NCBI RefSeq assembly: GCF_000701345.1
Contig: NZ_JNIJ01000009.1
Location: forward strand, 124,001 to 188,000
Source of the DNA: Bradyrhizobium sp. URHD0069
Lineage (GTDB): Bacteria > Pseudomonadota > Alphaproteobacteria > Rhizobiales > Xanthobacteraceae
Direction: 5' to 3'
DNA length: 64,000 nt
Shown: positions 17,028-26,290 of the stretch, in pieces
Position numbering within the stretch: position 1 is the stretch's first letter
Layout of the letters: each line of letters opens with the position of its first letter
The notes under the pieces: model-generated
Seen by the model: only the letters and a program-made list of their open reading frames with translations
Databases searched by the model: none
What the model was told of the DNA's origin: nothing
Program-made: the position numbers and the translations under genes

Positions 17028-17234
17028 TCATCTCCAAAAACGCCGAAGCGTCGTATCGTTCCAGTTCTTGCAAAGGGCCTTCAACCGGCTGATGGGCTTC
17101 TTATCATCGGCATCCGCTTTGGCCTCATACTTCTCAGCCAACCGCAACAAGCGGCTCTTCTCGACCTGATCGGTAAGAGAGATGGCCAGCCTGCGGCAAA
17201 GCTTCGCCTGTTCTTGCTTGAACGAAGATTTCAT
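17028..17234 (-). CDS. Small hypothetical helical protein
   Basis: From the ATG at 17234 the product has 68 residues: MKSSFKQEQAKLCRRLAISL, then DQVEKSRLLRLAEKYEAKAD and a basic tail. This is the pattern of small rhizobial proteins of the form CRxLA-x-x-x-D-x-x-x-[K/R]-x-x-L-x-x-LA-x-x-Y-[E/D]-x-x-A, abundant in Bradyrhizobium and of unknown role. An upstream extension of 36 residues is open but unlike the family. Confidence 0.6.
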   Translation of the reverse strand: MKSSFKQEQAKLCRRLAISLTDQVEKSRLLRLAEKYEAKADADDKKPISRLKALCKNWNDTTLRRFWR

Positions 17235-17694
17235 CCTCGCGCCTTGTAGGTAACCGGAGGCCTCGGTTATCGCAGTGCCTAAGTGATGGAGTTGATATCC
17301 ATTAGAATATGCACACAGGCGCTTTGGAAGGAGATTATGCACACAGGCGCTTTGGAAGGCTTAGGACATATCGGCGCGGTCCGGTGAGCCGGCCGCGGTG
17401 GTTGCATCGCAGCAAAAATCAACATGCAAAAAAATTGCGAGGTCAGGAATTGGTCAAGGCGCTGCGGGTGGCAGAGGAAGCCCGTCGACAAAGGATTTAT
17501 CGGAACCGCGCTACGTTACACGCGCATTTTGTCAACTCCAGAATGTAGCCGTGATCCACACATCTCACTCGTTGAAGTTCCCCATTCGGACGCCGTACCT
17601 ACACTGCCCATTTGTTATTGACGGGCGTCAAGTCAGAGATGCCGCTCCCGGAAAACTCTATCCAGCTCGTGCTACACGCAGAACAGGCGTCTGC
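17235..17694. other. Intergenic region with a tandem duplication
   Basis: This 460 bp gap lies between the small minus-strand gene and the coiled-coil gene. It contains the 24 bp direct repeat annotated separately. A plus-strand frame open from 17398 runs into the coiled-coil gene but has no domain before 17695, so it is treated as the leader. Confidence 0.45.
17308..17359. repeat. 24 bp tandem direct repeat, period 28
   Basis: The sequence TATGCACACAGGCGCTTTGG plus AAGG occurs at 17308-17331 and again, identical, at 17336-17359, with AGAT between. An exact copy in non-coding DNA implies recent duplication. Confidence 0.85.
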
Positions 17695-20487
17695 ATGCGC
17701 CATGCCATCGAGACCGCACCGAGAGATGGGAAAGTCGTCATTCTCGAGGATGACGCCAGTGGGACCTATTACCTCGCTCACTGGTCGCCCGAGGTGGGTG
17801 CATGGGTCGGTGAATCCGGCGAGCCAATCAAAATCGCGCCGACGCATTGGCATCCAATGTCGCGCGACAAATATCTCCTGCAGGAGGACGAAGGATCCAG
17901 CAACCCCTCTCAGGTCGGGCCGTCGGGATGGCGGCGTCGCTATAATTTCTTCGTCGACGTCGTTGCAGCGGCAGCGCTCATCGGCCTGTTTTTTTATGTC
18001 ACCCGAGACGCCGGTCAACGGGATATCGTTAGGGTCGGCACGATCGTCGAGCAAGAGACCCGGTTGCCGAGCCAGGACTCGGGGAAGACCGACGTATTGG
18101 CGCTTGAGCAGCACGCCGAGGCCGATCAGGCCAGAGCGCAGTCGGGGGCGCAGGAAGCTGCGCAGGTCAAGCAGGCTGCGCAGGTCAAGCAGGCCGTGGA
18201 GGCGTCCGCGCCGGAAGCGCGACAATTTCTGGGTAAGGCGCAGCGTCCCGAGGTTTTGGCGAATGAGCTTGCCGACGCCGGGCGCGCCATCGAAGGGCTC
18301 GATGTGCAACTGCGGGCGGAAGCCGCGAACACCGCACAATCGCTCGGACAGGAGCGCGAGAAAACGGCCGCCCTCGCGCAGGAGGCCACCGCGGCGCGAC
18401 AAGAGCTGACCGCAAGCACGGCGCAACATCGTCAAGCGCTCGACGAGGAACGCGCGCGCAGTGCCGCACTGGCGAGCGAACTGGCGACGGCGCAGCGTGA
18501 AATTGAGACGCAGACGGCGCTGTTGAAGGCAAGCGAGGAAACAGCGCTGCTCAAGCAGGCGGAAGCCGCGAAGACCGCACAATCGCTTAGTGCCGCACTG
18601 GCGAGCGAACTGGCGACGGCGCAGCGTGAAATTGAGACGCAGACGGCGCTGTTGAAGGCAAGCGAGGAAACAGCGCTGCTCAAGCAGGCGGAAGCCGCGA
18701 AGACCGCACAATCGCTTAGTGCCGCACTGGCGAGCGAACTGGCGACGGCGCAGCGCGAAATTGAGACGCAGGCGGCGCTGTTGAAGGCGAGCGAGGAAAC
18801 AGGAGAGCTCAAGCAGGCGGAAGCCGCGAAGGCCGCACAATCGCTCGGACAGGAGCGCGAGAAAACGGCCGCCTTCGCGCAGGAGGCCGCCGCCGCGCAA
18901 CAAGAGCTGACCACGAGCACGGCGCAACATCGTCAAGCGCTCGACGAGGAACGCGCCCGCCGTGCCGCGCTGGCGAGCGAACTGGCGACGGCGCAGCGCG
19001 AAATTGAGACGCAGGCGGCGCAATTGCGCAAGGCGAGCGAGGAAACAGGGCAGCTCAAGCAGGCGGAAGCCGCGGAGACCGCACAATCGCCCGGACAGGA
19101 GCGCGAGACAACGGTCGCCCTCGCGCAGGAGGCCGCCGCCGCGCAACAAGAGCTGACCGCAAGCACGGCGCAACATCGTCAAGCGCTGGACGAGGAACGC
19201 GCGCGCAGTGCCGCACTGGCGAGCGAACTGGCGACGGCGCAGCGCGAAATTGAGACGCAGGCGGCGCTGCTGAAGGCGAGCGAGGAAACAGGGGAGCTCA
19301 AACAGGTGGCCGCGAAGACCGTACAATCGCTCGGACAGGAGCGCGAGAAAACGGCCGCCCTCGCGCAGGAGGCCGCCGCCGCGCAACAAGAGCTGACCAC
19401 GAGCACGGCGCAACATCGTCAAGCGCTGGACGAAGAACGCGCCCGCCGTGCCGCACTGTGGAGCGAACTGGCGGCGGCGCAGCGCGAAATTGAAGCGCAG
19501 GCGGCGCAATTGCGCAAGGCGAGCGAGGAATCAGGACAGCTCAAGCAGGCAGAAACCGCAAACAGCGCACAATCGCTCGAACAGGAGCGGCAGAAAACGG
19601 CCGCTCTCGCGCAGGAGGCCGCCGCCGCGCAACAAGAGCTGACCGCAATCACGGCGCAACATCGTCAAGCGTTGGAGGAGGAACGCGCCCGCCGTGCCGC
19701 ACTGTGGAGCGAACTCGCGGCGGCGCAGCGCGAAATGGAAACGCAGGCGGCGCAATTGCGCAAGGTGAGCGAGGAAGCAGGACAGCTCAAGCAGGCAGAA
19801 ACCGCAAACAGCGCACAATCGCTCGAACAGGAGCGGCAGAAAACGGCCGCCCTCGCGCAGGAGGCCGCCGCCGCGCGACAAGAGCTGACCGCAAGCACCG
19901 CGCAACATCGTCAAGCGTTGGAGGAGGAACGCGCCCGCCGTGCCGCACTGGCGAGCGAACTGGCGACGGCGCAGCGCGAAATTGAGAAGCAGGCGGCGCT
20001 GTTGCGCAAGGCGAGCGAGGAAGCAGGACAGCTCAAGCGGGCGGAAGCCGCGAAGACCGCACAATCGCTCGGACAGGAGCGGCAGAAAACGGCCGCCCTC
20101 GCGCAGGAGGCCGCCGCCGCGCGAAAAGAGCTGACCGCAAGCACGGCGCAACATCGTCAAGCGTTGGAGGAGGAACGCGCCCGCCGTGCCGCACTGGCGA
20201 GCGAACTGGCGACGGCGCAGCGCGAAATTGAGAAGCAGGCGGTGCAATTGCGCAAGGCGAGCGAGGAAACAGGGCAGCTCAAGCAGGCGGAAGCCGCGAA
20301 GACCGCACAATCGCTCGGACAGGAGCGCGTGAAAACGGCCGCCCTCGCGCAGGAGGCCGCCGCGCGACAAGAGCCGACCGCACGCACACGGCGCCACGTC
20401 GTCAAGCGCTCGACGAGGAGAGCGCGCGCGGCGCCGAACTGGTTCGCGATCTGGCCATGGCAAAGCGCGAAATTGAGACGCTGGTAG
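17695..20487 (+). CDS. Membrane-anchored repetitive coiled-coil protein (frameshifted C-terminus)
   Basis: The start is placed at MRHAIETAPRDGKVVILEDD, a domain start I recognise from rhizobial proteins; the frame is open 99 codons further upstream without support. The 930-residue product has an N-terminal domain (1-60) rich in Trp and His (YYLAHWSPEVGAWVGESGEP), a single membrane helix (84-103) and then more than 700 residues of Ala/Gln/Glu/Lys-rich heptads. The heptad region is made of repeats of about 82 residues (ALAQEAAAAQQELTASTAQH, QALDEERAR, ASELATAQREIETQA, KASEETGQLKQAEA). At about 20380-20402 a net +2 insertion relative to other copies changes frame, so the annotated end is an aberrant Arg-rich tail. 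The function is unknown; a cell-envelope or polar scaffold is possible. Confidence 0.8.
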   Translation: MRHAIETAPRDGKVVILEDDASGTYYLAHWSPEVGAWVGESGEPIKIAPTHWHPMSRDKYLLQEDEGSSNPSQVGPSGWRRRYNFFVDVVAAAALIGLFFYVTRDAGQRDIVRVGTIVEQETRLPSQDSGKTDVLALEQHAEADQARAQSGAQEAAQVKQAAQVKQAVEASAPEARQFLGKAQRPEVLANELADAGRAIEGLDVQLRAEAANTAQSLGQEREKTAALAQEATAARQELTASTAQHRQALDEERARSAALASELATAQREIETQTALLKASEETALLKQAEAAKTAQSLSAALASELATAQREIETQTALLKASEETALLKQAEAAKTAQSLSAALASELATAQREIETQAALLKASEETGELKQAEAAKAAQSLGQEREKTAAFAQEAAAAQQELTTSTAQHRQALDEERARRAALASELATAQREIETQAAQLRKASEETGQLKQAEAAETAQSPGQERETTVALAQEAAAAQQELTASTAQHRQALDEERARSAALASELATAQREIETQAALLKASEETGELKQVAAKTVQSLGQEREKTAALAQEAAAAQQELTTSTAQHRQALDEERARRAALWSELAAAQREIEAQAAQLRKASEESGQLKQAETANSAQSLEQERQKTAALAQEAAAAQQELTAITAQHRQALEEERARRAALWSELAAAQREMETQAAQLRKVSEEAGQLKQAETANSAQSLEQERQKTAALAQEAAAARQELTASTAQHRQALEEERARRAALASELATAQREIEKQAALLRKASEEAGQLKRAEAAKTAQSLGQERQKTAALAQEAAAARKELTASTAQHRQALEEERARRAALASELATAQREIEKQAVQLRKASEETGQLKQAEAAKTAQSLGQERVKTAALAQEAAARQEPTARTRRHVVKRSTRRARAAPNWFAIWPWQSAKLRRW
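18340..20402 (+). repeat. 246 bp tandem repeat array inside the coiled-coil gene
   Basis: Copies of the block encoding QERxKTAALAQEA start near 18352, 18856, 19099, 19339, 19585, 19831, 20077 and 20323. The spacing of the last four is exactly 246 bp, and one earlier unit is 240 bp. Within the array, a 129 bp sub-unit beginning AGTGCCGCACTGGCGAGCGA is directly duplicated at 18460, 18589 and 18718. The units keep the reading frame, apart from the final one. Confidence 0.9.
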
Positions 20488-20567
20488 CGCTGTTGCGCAA
20501 GGCGGACGACGAAGCAGTGCCGTTCAAGCAGGCGGCGGATATGCGGATGCTCTTCGCCGACTACTGA
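20403..20567 (+). other. Out-of-frame continuation of the coiled-coil gene
   Basis: From 20403 a different plus frame resumes the repeat pattern: QALDEESARGAELVRDLAMA, then KREIETLVALLRKADDEA and VPFKQAADMRMLFADY before TGA at 20565-20567. This is the natural C-terminus that the frameshift at about 20380-20402 disconnects. Either the gene is a recent pseudogene at its 3' end, or the assembly has an error, which tandem repeats favour. Confidence 0.7.
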
Positions 20568-20878
20568 TCAAGCCAGGCTATACCGAGGTCGAGGGCGCGG
20601 CACGAAACCCGAAGGGCAATTTTTGTTGGCGATTTTGTTGATCGGGGCCACGGGCAACGGGAAGTTTTGCAGATCGCGCGCGCCATGTGTGAGGCGGACA
20701 CCTTCGACTTGGCCGCCTGCTTGCTCGCCTTTTTCGCGCCGCGCTGCGCCATAGCCGCAAAGGTCTTCACGGAACAGGCATCGGCATTAAGCGAGCGAGG
20801 GCTGCTTGCGGCAGCCCTCGACTACAGTCGCGAGGGTGACACGCTTGTGGTTACGAAGCTCGTTGTTGAGTGCGAAGC
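20568..20878. other. Intergenic region with a GC-rich hairpin
   Basis: CGAGGGCTGC (20796-20805) pairs perfectly with GCAGCCCTCG (20811-20820) around a 5-base loop. It lies downstream of the minus-strand dehydrogenase gene and could end its transcript, although no T run follows. A Lys/Ala-rich minus frame at 20561-20770 was not accepted as a gene. Confidence 0.45.
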
Positions 20879-21748
20879 TCAGCGTTCCAAGCGGGCGAGC
20901 AGGCTGGAAGTGTCCCAACGCTTGCCGCCCATCTTCTCGACCTCCGAATAGAACGCATCGACCAGCGCGGTGACCGGCAGGCTGGCTCCGTTGCGCCGTG
21001 CCTCGGCAAGACAAATCGAGAGATCCTTGCGCATCCATTCCACCGCAAAGCCGAAGTCGAATTTTCCCTCGTTCATGGTCTTGTAACGGTTTTCCATCTG
21101 CCAGGACTGCGCGGCGCCTTTCGAGATGGTGTCGATCACCGCGTGGACGTCGAGTCCGGCTTTTTTCGCAAAATGAATGCCCTCCGAGAGTGCTTCGACC
21201 AGGCCGGCAATACAGATCTGGTTGACCATCTTGGTCAGCTGGCCTGAGCCCGCTGGCCCGAGCCGCTTGCACATCCTGGCATAGGCCGCGATCACGGGCT
21301 CGGCGCTTGCGCAAGCGTCTTCGCTGCCGCCGCACATCACGGTCAACGCGCCGTTTTCCGCACCGGCTTGTCCGCCGGATACCGGGGCATCGACGAACTT
21401 GAAGCCGCGTTTGGTCGCCTCCGCATCGAGCTCGCGCGCAATCTCGGCCGAGGCGGTGGTGTGATCGACGAAGGTCGCGCCTCGCTTCATGCCCGCGAAT
21501 GCACCGTCGGCGCCGATCGTGATCGCACGGAGGTCGTTGTCGTTGCCGACGCAGGCCATGACGAAATCCTGGCCTTCCGCTGCAGCTTTCGGCGTCGGCG
21601 CCGTGCGGCCGCCGAATTTTTCGGCCCATGCCTTCGCCTTGGACGACGTCCTGTTGAAGACCGTCACCTCGTGACCGCCTTTTTTCACCAGATGTCCTGC
21701 CATCGGGAAGCCCATGACGCCGAGACCGAGAAAAGCGACTTTAGCCAT
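20879..21748 (-). CDS. NAD(P)-dependent beta-hydroxyacid dehydrogenase (3-hydroxyisobutyrate dehydrogenase family)
   Basis: The 289-residue protein has the Rossmann loop FLGLGVMGFPMAGHLVKKG at the N-terminus and the substrate-binding motif DAPVSGGQAGAENGALT near residue 120. The catalytic Lys is in GSGQLTKMVNQI near residue 172. This is the full beta-HAD signature shared by 3-hydroxyisobutyrate, tartronate semialdehyde and 6-phosphogluconate-like dehydrogenases. Substrate cannot be read from sequence. It is divergent from the VOC gene 227 bp away. Confidence 0.92.
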   Translation of the reverse strand: MAKVAFLGLGVMGFPMAGHLVKKGGHEVTVFNRTSSKAKAWAEKFGGRTAPTPKAAAEGQDFVMACVGNDNDLRAITIGADGAFAGMKRGATFVDHTTASAEIARELDAEATKRGFKFVDAPVSGGQAGAENGALTVMCGGSEDACASAEPVIAAYARMCKRLGPAGSGQLTKMVNQICIAGLVEALSEGIHFAKKAGLDVHAVIDTISKGAAQSWQMENRYKTMNEGKFDFGFAVEWMRKDLSICLAEARRNGASLPVTALVDAFYSEVEKMGGKRWDTSSLLARLER

Positions 21749-21975
21749 ATTTGCAACCTTGGGTTTTGGACGGCCTTTGCATTCGCCTGGCCGTATGCTG
21801 GAGAGGGGCGGGTGGGCTGGTTCGGTGTCTCGAAACAGGTTCCGCTGAAGACGAAGAACCCCACATTAAACGCTGCAGCATGAAGGGCAATGTCCTCGTT
21901 TGGCGGCTATGCAAGGATTTATGCTAGGAAGAGCCTTCGGCAACCACCATTTCAAGATAAAGGGAGTGACATTGC

Positions 21976-22365
21976 ATGAGTGTAGGCGTGCTCGATCATT
22001 TCAACATCCGGACCCGAAAGCTCGCCGACACGGTCCGGTTCTATGAGGATGCCCTGGGACTGAAGAAGGGCGACCGGCCGAATTTCGCATTTCCCGGGGC
22101 ATGGATGTACAGCGAGGGTAAGCCCGTGGTCCATCTCGTCGATATTTCCCCGACGGATGAGCAACAGAAGCCGGATTCAGGCGTTGTCCATCATGTCGCT
22201 TTCGCCAGCCGTGGTTTTGCCGGCATGAAGCAGCGGCTTCAGTCCAAGGGCATGGCGTTCGACGTGCGGCAGGTGCCCGGCGGCGATCTCTGGCAGATTT
22301 TCGTCAACGACCCCAATGGCGTGATGATCGAACTCAATTATGAAGCGGCTCAAGAACAGGGCTGA
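21976..22365 (+). CDS. VOC-family protein (glyoxalase/dioxygenase-like)
   Basis: The 129-residue protein starts SVGVLDHFNIRTRKLADTV, with the first metal His in LDHFNI. It has VHHVAFASRGFAGMKQRL in the middle and NDPNGVMIELNYE at the end, with the terminal Glu ligand. This is the complete vicinal oxygen chelate module. It may be a lyase, isomerase, dioxygenase or a resistance protein; the context does not decide. AAGGGAG precedes the ATG by about ten bases. Confidence 0.88.
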   Translation: MSVGVLDHFNIRTRKLADTVRFYEDALGLKKGDRPNFAFPGAWMYSEGKPVVHLVDISPTDEQQKPDSGVVHHVAFASRGFAGMKQRLQSKGMAFDVRQVPGGDLWQIFVNDPNGVMIELNYEAAQEQG

Positions 22366-22466
22366 GACTCGGGATCACCATGCTGCTGGAGCCCTGATGC
22401 GGCGCAAGAGCGGTATCCTTTTTCACGGGATCGCTCTATGTGTCGCCTCGGGATAGGAGACAGGCA

Positions 22467-23597
22467 TTGAGCATAACGCAGCAGCAGGTTCTCGACGCTC
22501 TCGCCAAGGTGACGTCGCCGCGCGGCGTCGCCTTGACCGACGCCAATGTGTTGTCGGCAATCACCGCCAAGGATGGCAAAGTGTTCTTGTCGATCAACGT
22601 CGATGCCGCAGAGGCCGGCGCATGGGAAAGCGTGCGCGCGAAGGCCGAAGCGGCCGTGCGGGCGATTCCCGGCGTCACCGTAGCGATGATCGCGCTCACC
22701 GCCGAGCGCAAGCCCGGTTCCGCGGCCGCGCCGCCGCCGCCACGTCCCGCGCAGGGCGTGCCGCATGTCTCATCGCATCGGCCGCCGCAAAGTCCGACCT
22801 CGCCGATGTCGAAGCAGTCGGAAATTCCCGGCATCGCTGCGGTCATTGCGGTGGCTTCCGGCAAAGGGGGTGTCGGAAAATCGACCACCGCGCTCAATCT
22901 GGCGCTTGGCCTGCGCGACCTCGGCTTGCGCGTCGGCTTACTTGATGCCGATATCTATGGGCCATCGGTCCCGAGATTGACCGGGATTCGCGAGAAGCCG
23001 CAGCTGAACGACGACAGGAAGATGCTTCCGATTGCGCGCTTCGGTCTGGCGATCATGTCGATCGGCTTTCTGGTCGAGGAAAACACCGCGATGATCTGGC
23101 GCGGGCCGATGGTGATGTCGGCCATCACGCAGATGCTGCGGGATGTGGCGTGGGGTACGCTGGATATCCTCGTGGTCGACATGCCTCCCGGCACCGGAGA
23201 CGCGCAACTGACGCTGGCGCAGAATGTGCCGCTGAAGGGCGCGATCATTATTTCGACACCGCAGGATCTTTCCCTGATCGATGCGCGGCGCGGGCTCGCG
23301 ATGTTCAAGAAGGTCAATGTGCCGGTTCTCGGCATTGTCGAAAACATGAGCTATTTCCAGTGCCCGCATTGCGGCACGCGATCGGACATCTTCGGCCACG
23401 GCGGCGCACGGCAGGAGGCGGAGCGGCTTGCGGTGCCGTTTTTGGGCGAAATTCCGCTGCACATGTCGATTCGCGCCACGTCGGATTCGGGGACCCCCGT
23501 CGTGGAGAGTGAGCCGGATGGACCGCACGCCGCGATCTATCGGGCGATCGGTGCAAAAGTCCGCGATCAGCTTCGCGGCGTTATCGCTGCGGCCTGA
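22467..23597 (+). CDS. apbC: Iron-sulfur cluster carrier ApbC/Mrp (NBP35 family ATPase)
   Basis: An N-terminal MIP18/DUF59 domain (about 1-80) and a low-complexity Ala/Pro linker are followed by a P-loop domain with the deviant Walker A VASGKGGVGKSTTALNLAL. Later come DMPPGTGDAQLTLAQ and the CxxC pair in FQCPHCGTRSDIFGHGG that holds the bridging 4Fe-4S cluster. The protein loads clusters onto apo-proteins. The TTG at 22467 is chosen because ATAGGAGA lies just before it; a GTG nine codons upstream is unsupported. Length is 376 residues. Confidence 0.93.
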   Translation: MSITQQQVLDALAKVTSPRGVALTDANVLSAITAKDGKVFLSINVDAAEAGAWESVRAKAEAAVRAIPGVTVAMIALTAERKPGSAAAPPPPRPAQGVPHVSSHRPPQSPTSPMSKQSEIPGIAAVIAVASGKGGVGKSTTALNLALGLRDLGLRVGLLDADIYGPSVPRLTGIREKPQLNDDRKMLPIARFGLAIMSIGFLVEENTAMIWRGPMVMSAITQMLRDVAWGTLDILVVDMPPGTGDAQLTLAQNVPLKGAIIISTPQDLSLIDARRGLAMFKKVNVPVLGIVENMSYFQCPHCGTRSDIFGHGGARQEAERLAVPFLGEIPLHMSIRATSDSGTPVVESEPDGPHAAIYRAIGAKVRDQLRGVIAAA

Positions 23598-23784
23598 GCC
23601 CGTTTCCCTAACATATGCGACTTTCGTTTAATAAATGCTGTCATGCCTTTGTCCTTTGTCCCGTATTCCGCGGCTGAACTTCCGTGTTAAAGACCGCCCG
23701 CCAGAGCGCCCGGGACGACGCAGAATCGCGCCGCCGCAGGGCCATGTTGGAAATCTGGGAAACGCCCAACAAGGAGATGCCTGA

Positions 23785-24873
<1,089 letters not shown>

Positions 24874-24880
24874 TCGGTAA

Positions 24881-24939
24881 CGTTTTCGAGCGCAGCGGCT
24901 ACCGGTTCGCGTCAAGAAAACGTGCCAAACAAAAGATAG
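24881..24939. repeat. Dispersed intergenic repeat, GTTTTCGAGCG family, copy A
   Basis: CGTTTTCGAGCGCAGCGGCT, then ACCGGTTCGCGTCAAGAAAA and CGTGCC. The same mosaic (GCGTTTTC-A/G-AGCGAAG ... CGGTTCGCGTCAAGAAAACGCGTCAAA) recurs in this window at 33501-33585 and 63147-63245, always between genes. I recognise it as a common Bradyrhizobium intergenic element. Confidence 0.65.
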
Positions 24940-24984
24940 GGCCTTGGTTTGAGAACCAGGGCCACCTCGTAAGTCGCAGACCGC

Positions 24985-25013
24985 AAGCCCGGCCTTCCAA
25001 GGCCGGGCTTTTT
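24985..25013 (+). terminator. Rho-independent terminator after the first TakP gene
   Basis: AAGCCCGGCCTT (24985-24996) and AAGGCCGGGCTT (24999-25010) form a perfect stem, followed by a run of five T (25009-25013). It ends the first receptor transcript before the second receptor gene. Confidence 0.85.
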
Positions 25014-25122
25014 GCATTGCGGCAGCTAAGTTCACCATGGAAATCCAAAACCGGATGTTCCATGCTGGGAACAAGCCTCGACAAGAAGGCTGACACACAC
25101 CCCCCAGGAGAGGAAAAACTCA

Positions 25123-26211
25123 ATGAAGCGACGAGACTTTATCAAGGTCACCGGAATAGGCGTGGCAGGTGCTGCGACGCTGGCAGCGCCGGCGATCGCG
25201 CAATCGATGCCGGAGATCAAATGGCGCATGACGGCAAGCTGGCCGAAGTCGCTCGACACGCTGTGGGGCGGCGTCGAGCAGATGGCGAAGGCGGTCGGCG
25301 AAGCCACCGACAACAAATTCCAGATTCAAACCTTTGCCGCTGGCGAAATCGTACCGGGCCTGCAGGTTCTTGACGCCGTGCAAAATGGCACCGTCGAGAT
25401 GGGACATACGGCGTCCTACTATTACTTCGGCAAGGATCCGACATTTGCCTTCGGCACGGCGGTGCCGTTCGGGCCCAACCAGCGCATCAATCAGGCATGG
25501 TACATGCTCGGCGGCGGCAAGGAACTCCTCAACGATTTCTTCAAGGGCTACAATGTTCATTCCGTTCTCGCGGGCAATACCGGCTGCCAGATGGGAGGCT
25601 GGTTTCGCAGGGAGATCAACAGCGTCGATGATTTGAAGGGGCTCAAGGTGCGCATCGGCGGCTTTGCCGGGCGTGTCTTGCAGAAGCTCGGCGTCGTCCC
25701 GCAGCAGCTCGCCGGTGGCGATATCTATCCGGCGCTCGAAAAAGGCACCATCGATGCCGCCGAGTGGGTCGGTCCCTACGATGATGAGAAGCTCGGCCTC
25801 TACAAGGTCGCGCCGCACTACTATTATCCCGGATGGTGGGAAGGCGGCCCGATGCTCATGGCCTACATCAATCTCGAGAAATGGAATGCGCTGCCCAAGC
25901 ACTATCAAGCCATTATCGAGCAGGCTGGACAGTATGCCAACAACTGGATGATGGCGAAGTACGATCAGGGTAATCCGCCGGCGCTGCGCAAATTGCTGGC
26001 CGGCGGTAGCAAGCTGCATTCGTTTTCGCCGCCGATTATGCAGGCCTGCCTCAAGGCTACGAAGGAACTATACACCGAAACTGCGGCGACCAATCCGAAT
26101 TTCAAGAAGGTGCTGGAGTCGATGACCGCTTTCTCGAACAACGGATACCAATGGTTCCAGGTCGCGGAGCTCGGTTACGACAGCTTCATGGCGCGCAATC
26201 CGCAGGGTTGA
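25123..26211 (+). CDS. TRAP transporter receptor, TakP-like (second paralogue)
   Basis: A close paralogue of the gene at 23785 with the same length (362 residues) and signal type (MKRRDFIKVTGIGVAGAATL). The conserved ligand-site motifs are SWPKSLDTLWGG, NTGCQMGGWFRREI and [14 protein letters not shown]. Between the two, the segment around residues 105-135 differs most (FGPNQRINQAWYMLGGG against [17 protein letters not shown]). The two receptors may offer different 2-oxo acids to one permease. CCAGGAGAGG precedes the ATG. Confidence 0.92.
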   Translation: MKRRDFIKVTGIGVAGAATLAAPAIAQSMPEIKWRMTASWPKSLDTLWGGVEQMAKAVGEATDNKFQIQTFAAGEIVPGLQVLDAVQNGTVEMGHTASYYYFGKDPTFAFGTAVPFGPNQRINQAWYMLGGGKELLNDFFKGYNVHSVLAGNTGCQMGGWFRREINSVDDLKGLKVRIGGFAGRVLQKLGVVPQQLAGGDIYPALEKGTIDAAEWVGPYDDEKLGLYKVAPHYYYPGWWEGGPMLMAYINLEKWNALPKHYQAIIEQAGQYANNWMMAKYDQGNPPALRKLLAGGSKLHSFSPPIMQACLKATKELYTETAATNPNFKKVLESMTAFSNNGYQWFQVAELGYDSFMARNPQG

Positions 26212-26241
26212 TCGCGTCCGCAGAACATTAAAGGCAAATAA

Positions 26242-26269
26242 AAACCCCGGTGCGAAAGCTCCGGGGTTT
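26242..26269. terminator. Bidirectional terminator between convergent TRAP genes
   Basis: AAACCCCGG (26242-26250) and CCGGGGTTT (26261-26269) pair around a GAAA-containing loop. A-rich and T-rich flanks on both sides serve both the receptor gene and the convergent permease operon. Confidence 0.8.
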
Positions 26270-26290
26270 CTGTTGACGAAAACAGAATTG

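Noticed and set aside
17599-19509. 636-residue minus-strand repetitive frame (and 19531-20463, 310 residues)
   Set aside because: It is the mirror of the tandem repeats in the coiled-coil gene. The repeats keep several frames open on both strands; the plus frame has an N-domain, a membrane helix and heptads, the minus frame only Leu/Arg-rich repetition.
18340-20402. Possible CRISPR array
   Set aside because: The repeats are 246 or 129 bp long, contiguous and coding, without short repeats separated by unique spacers.
20561-20770. 69-residue Lys/Ala-rich minus frame (GAKKASKQAAKSKVSASHMA)
   Set aside because: It starts with GTG without a ribosome site, overlaps the restored 3' end of the coiled-coil gene and has no known domain.
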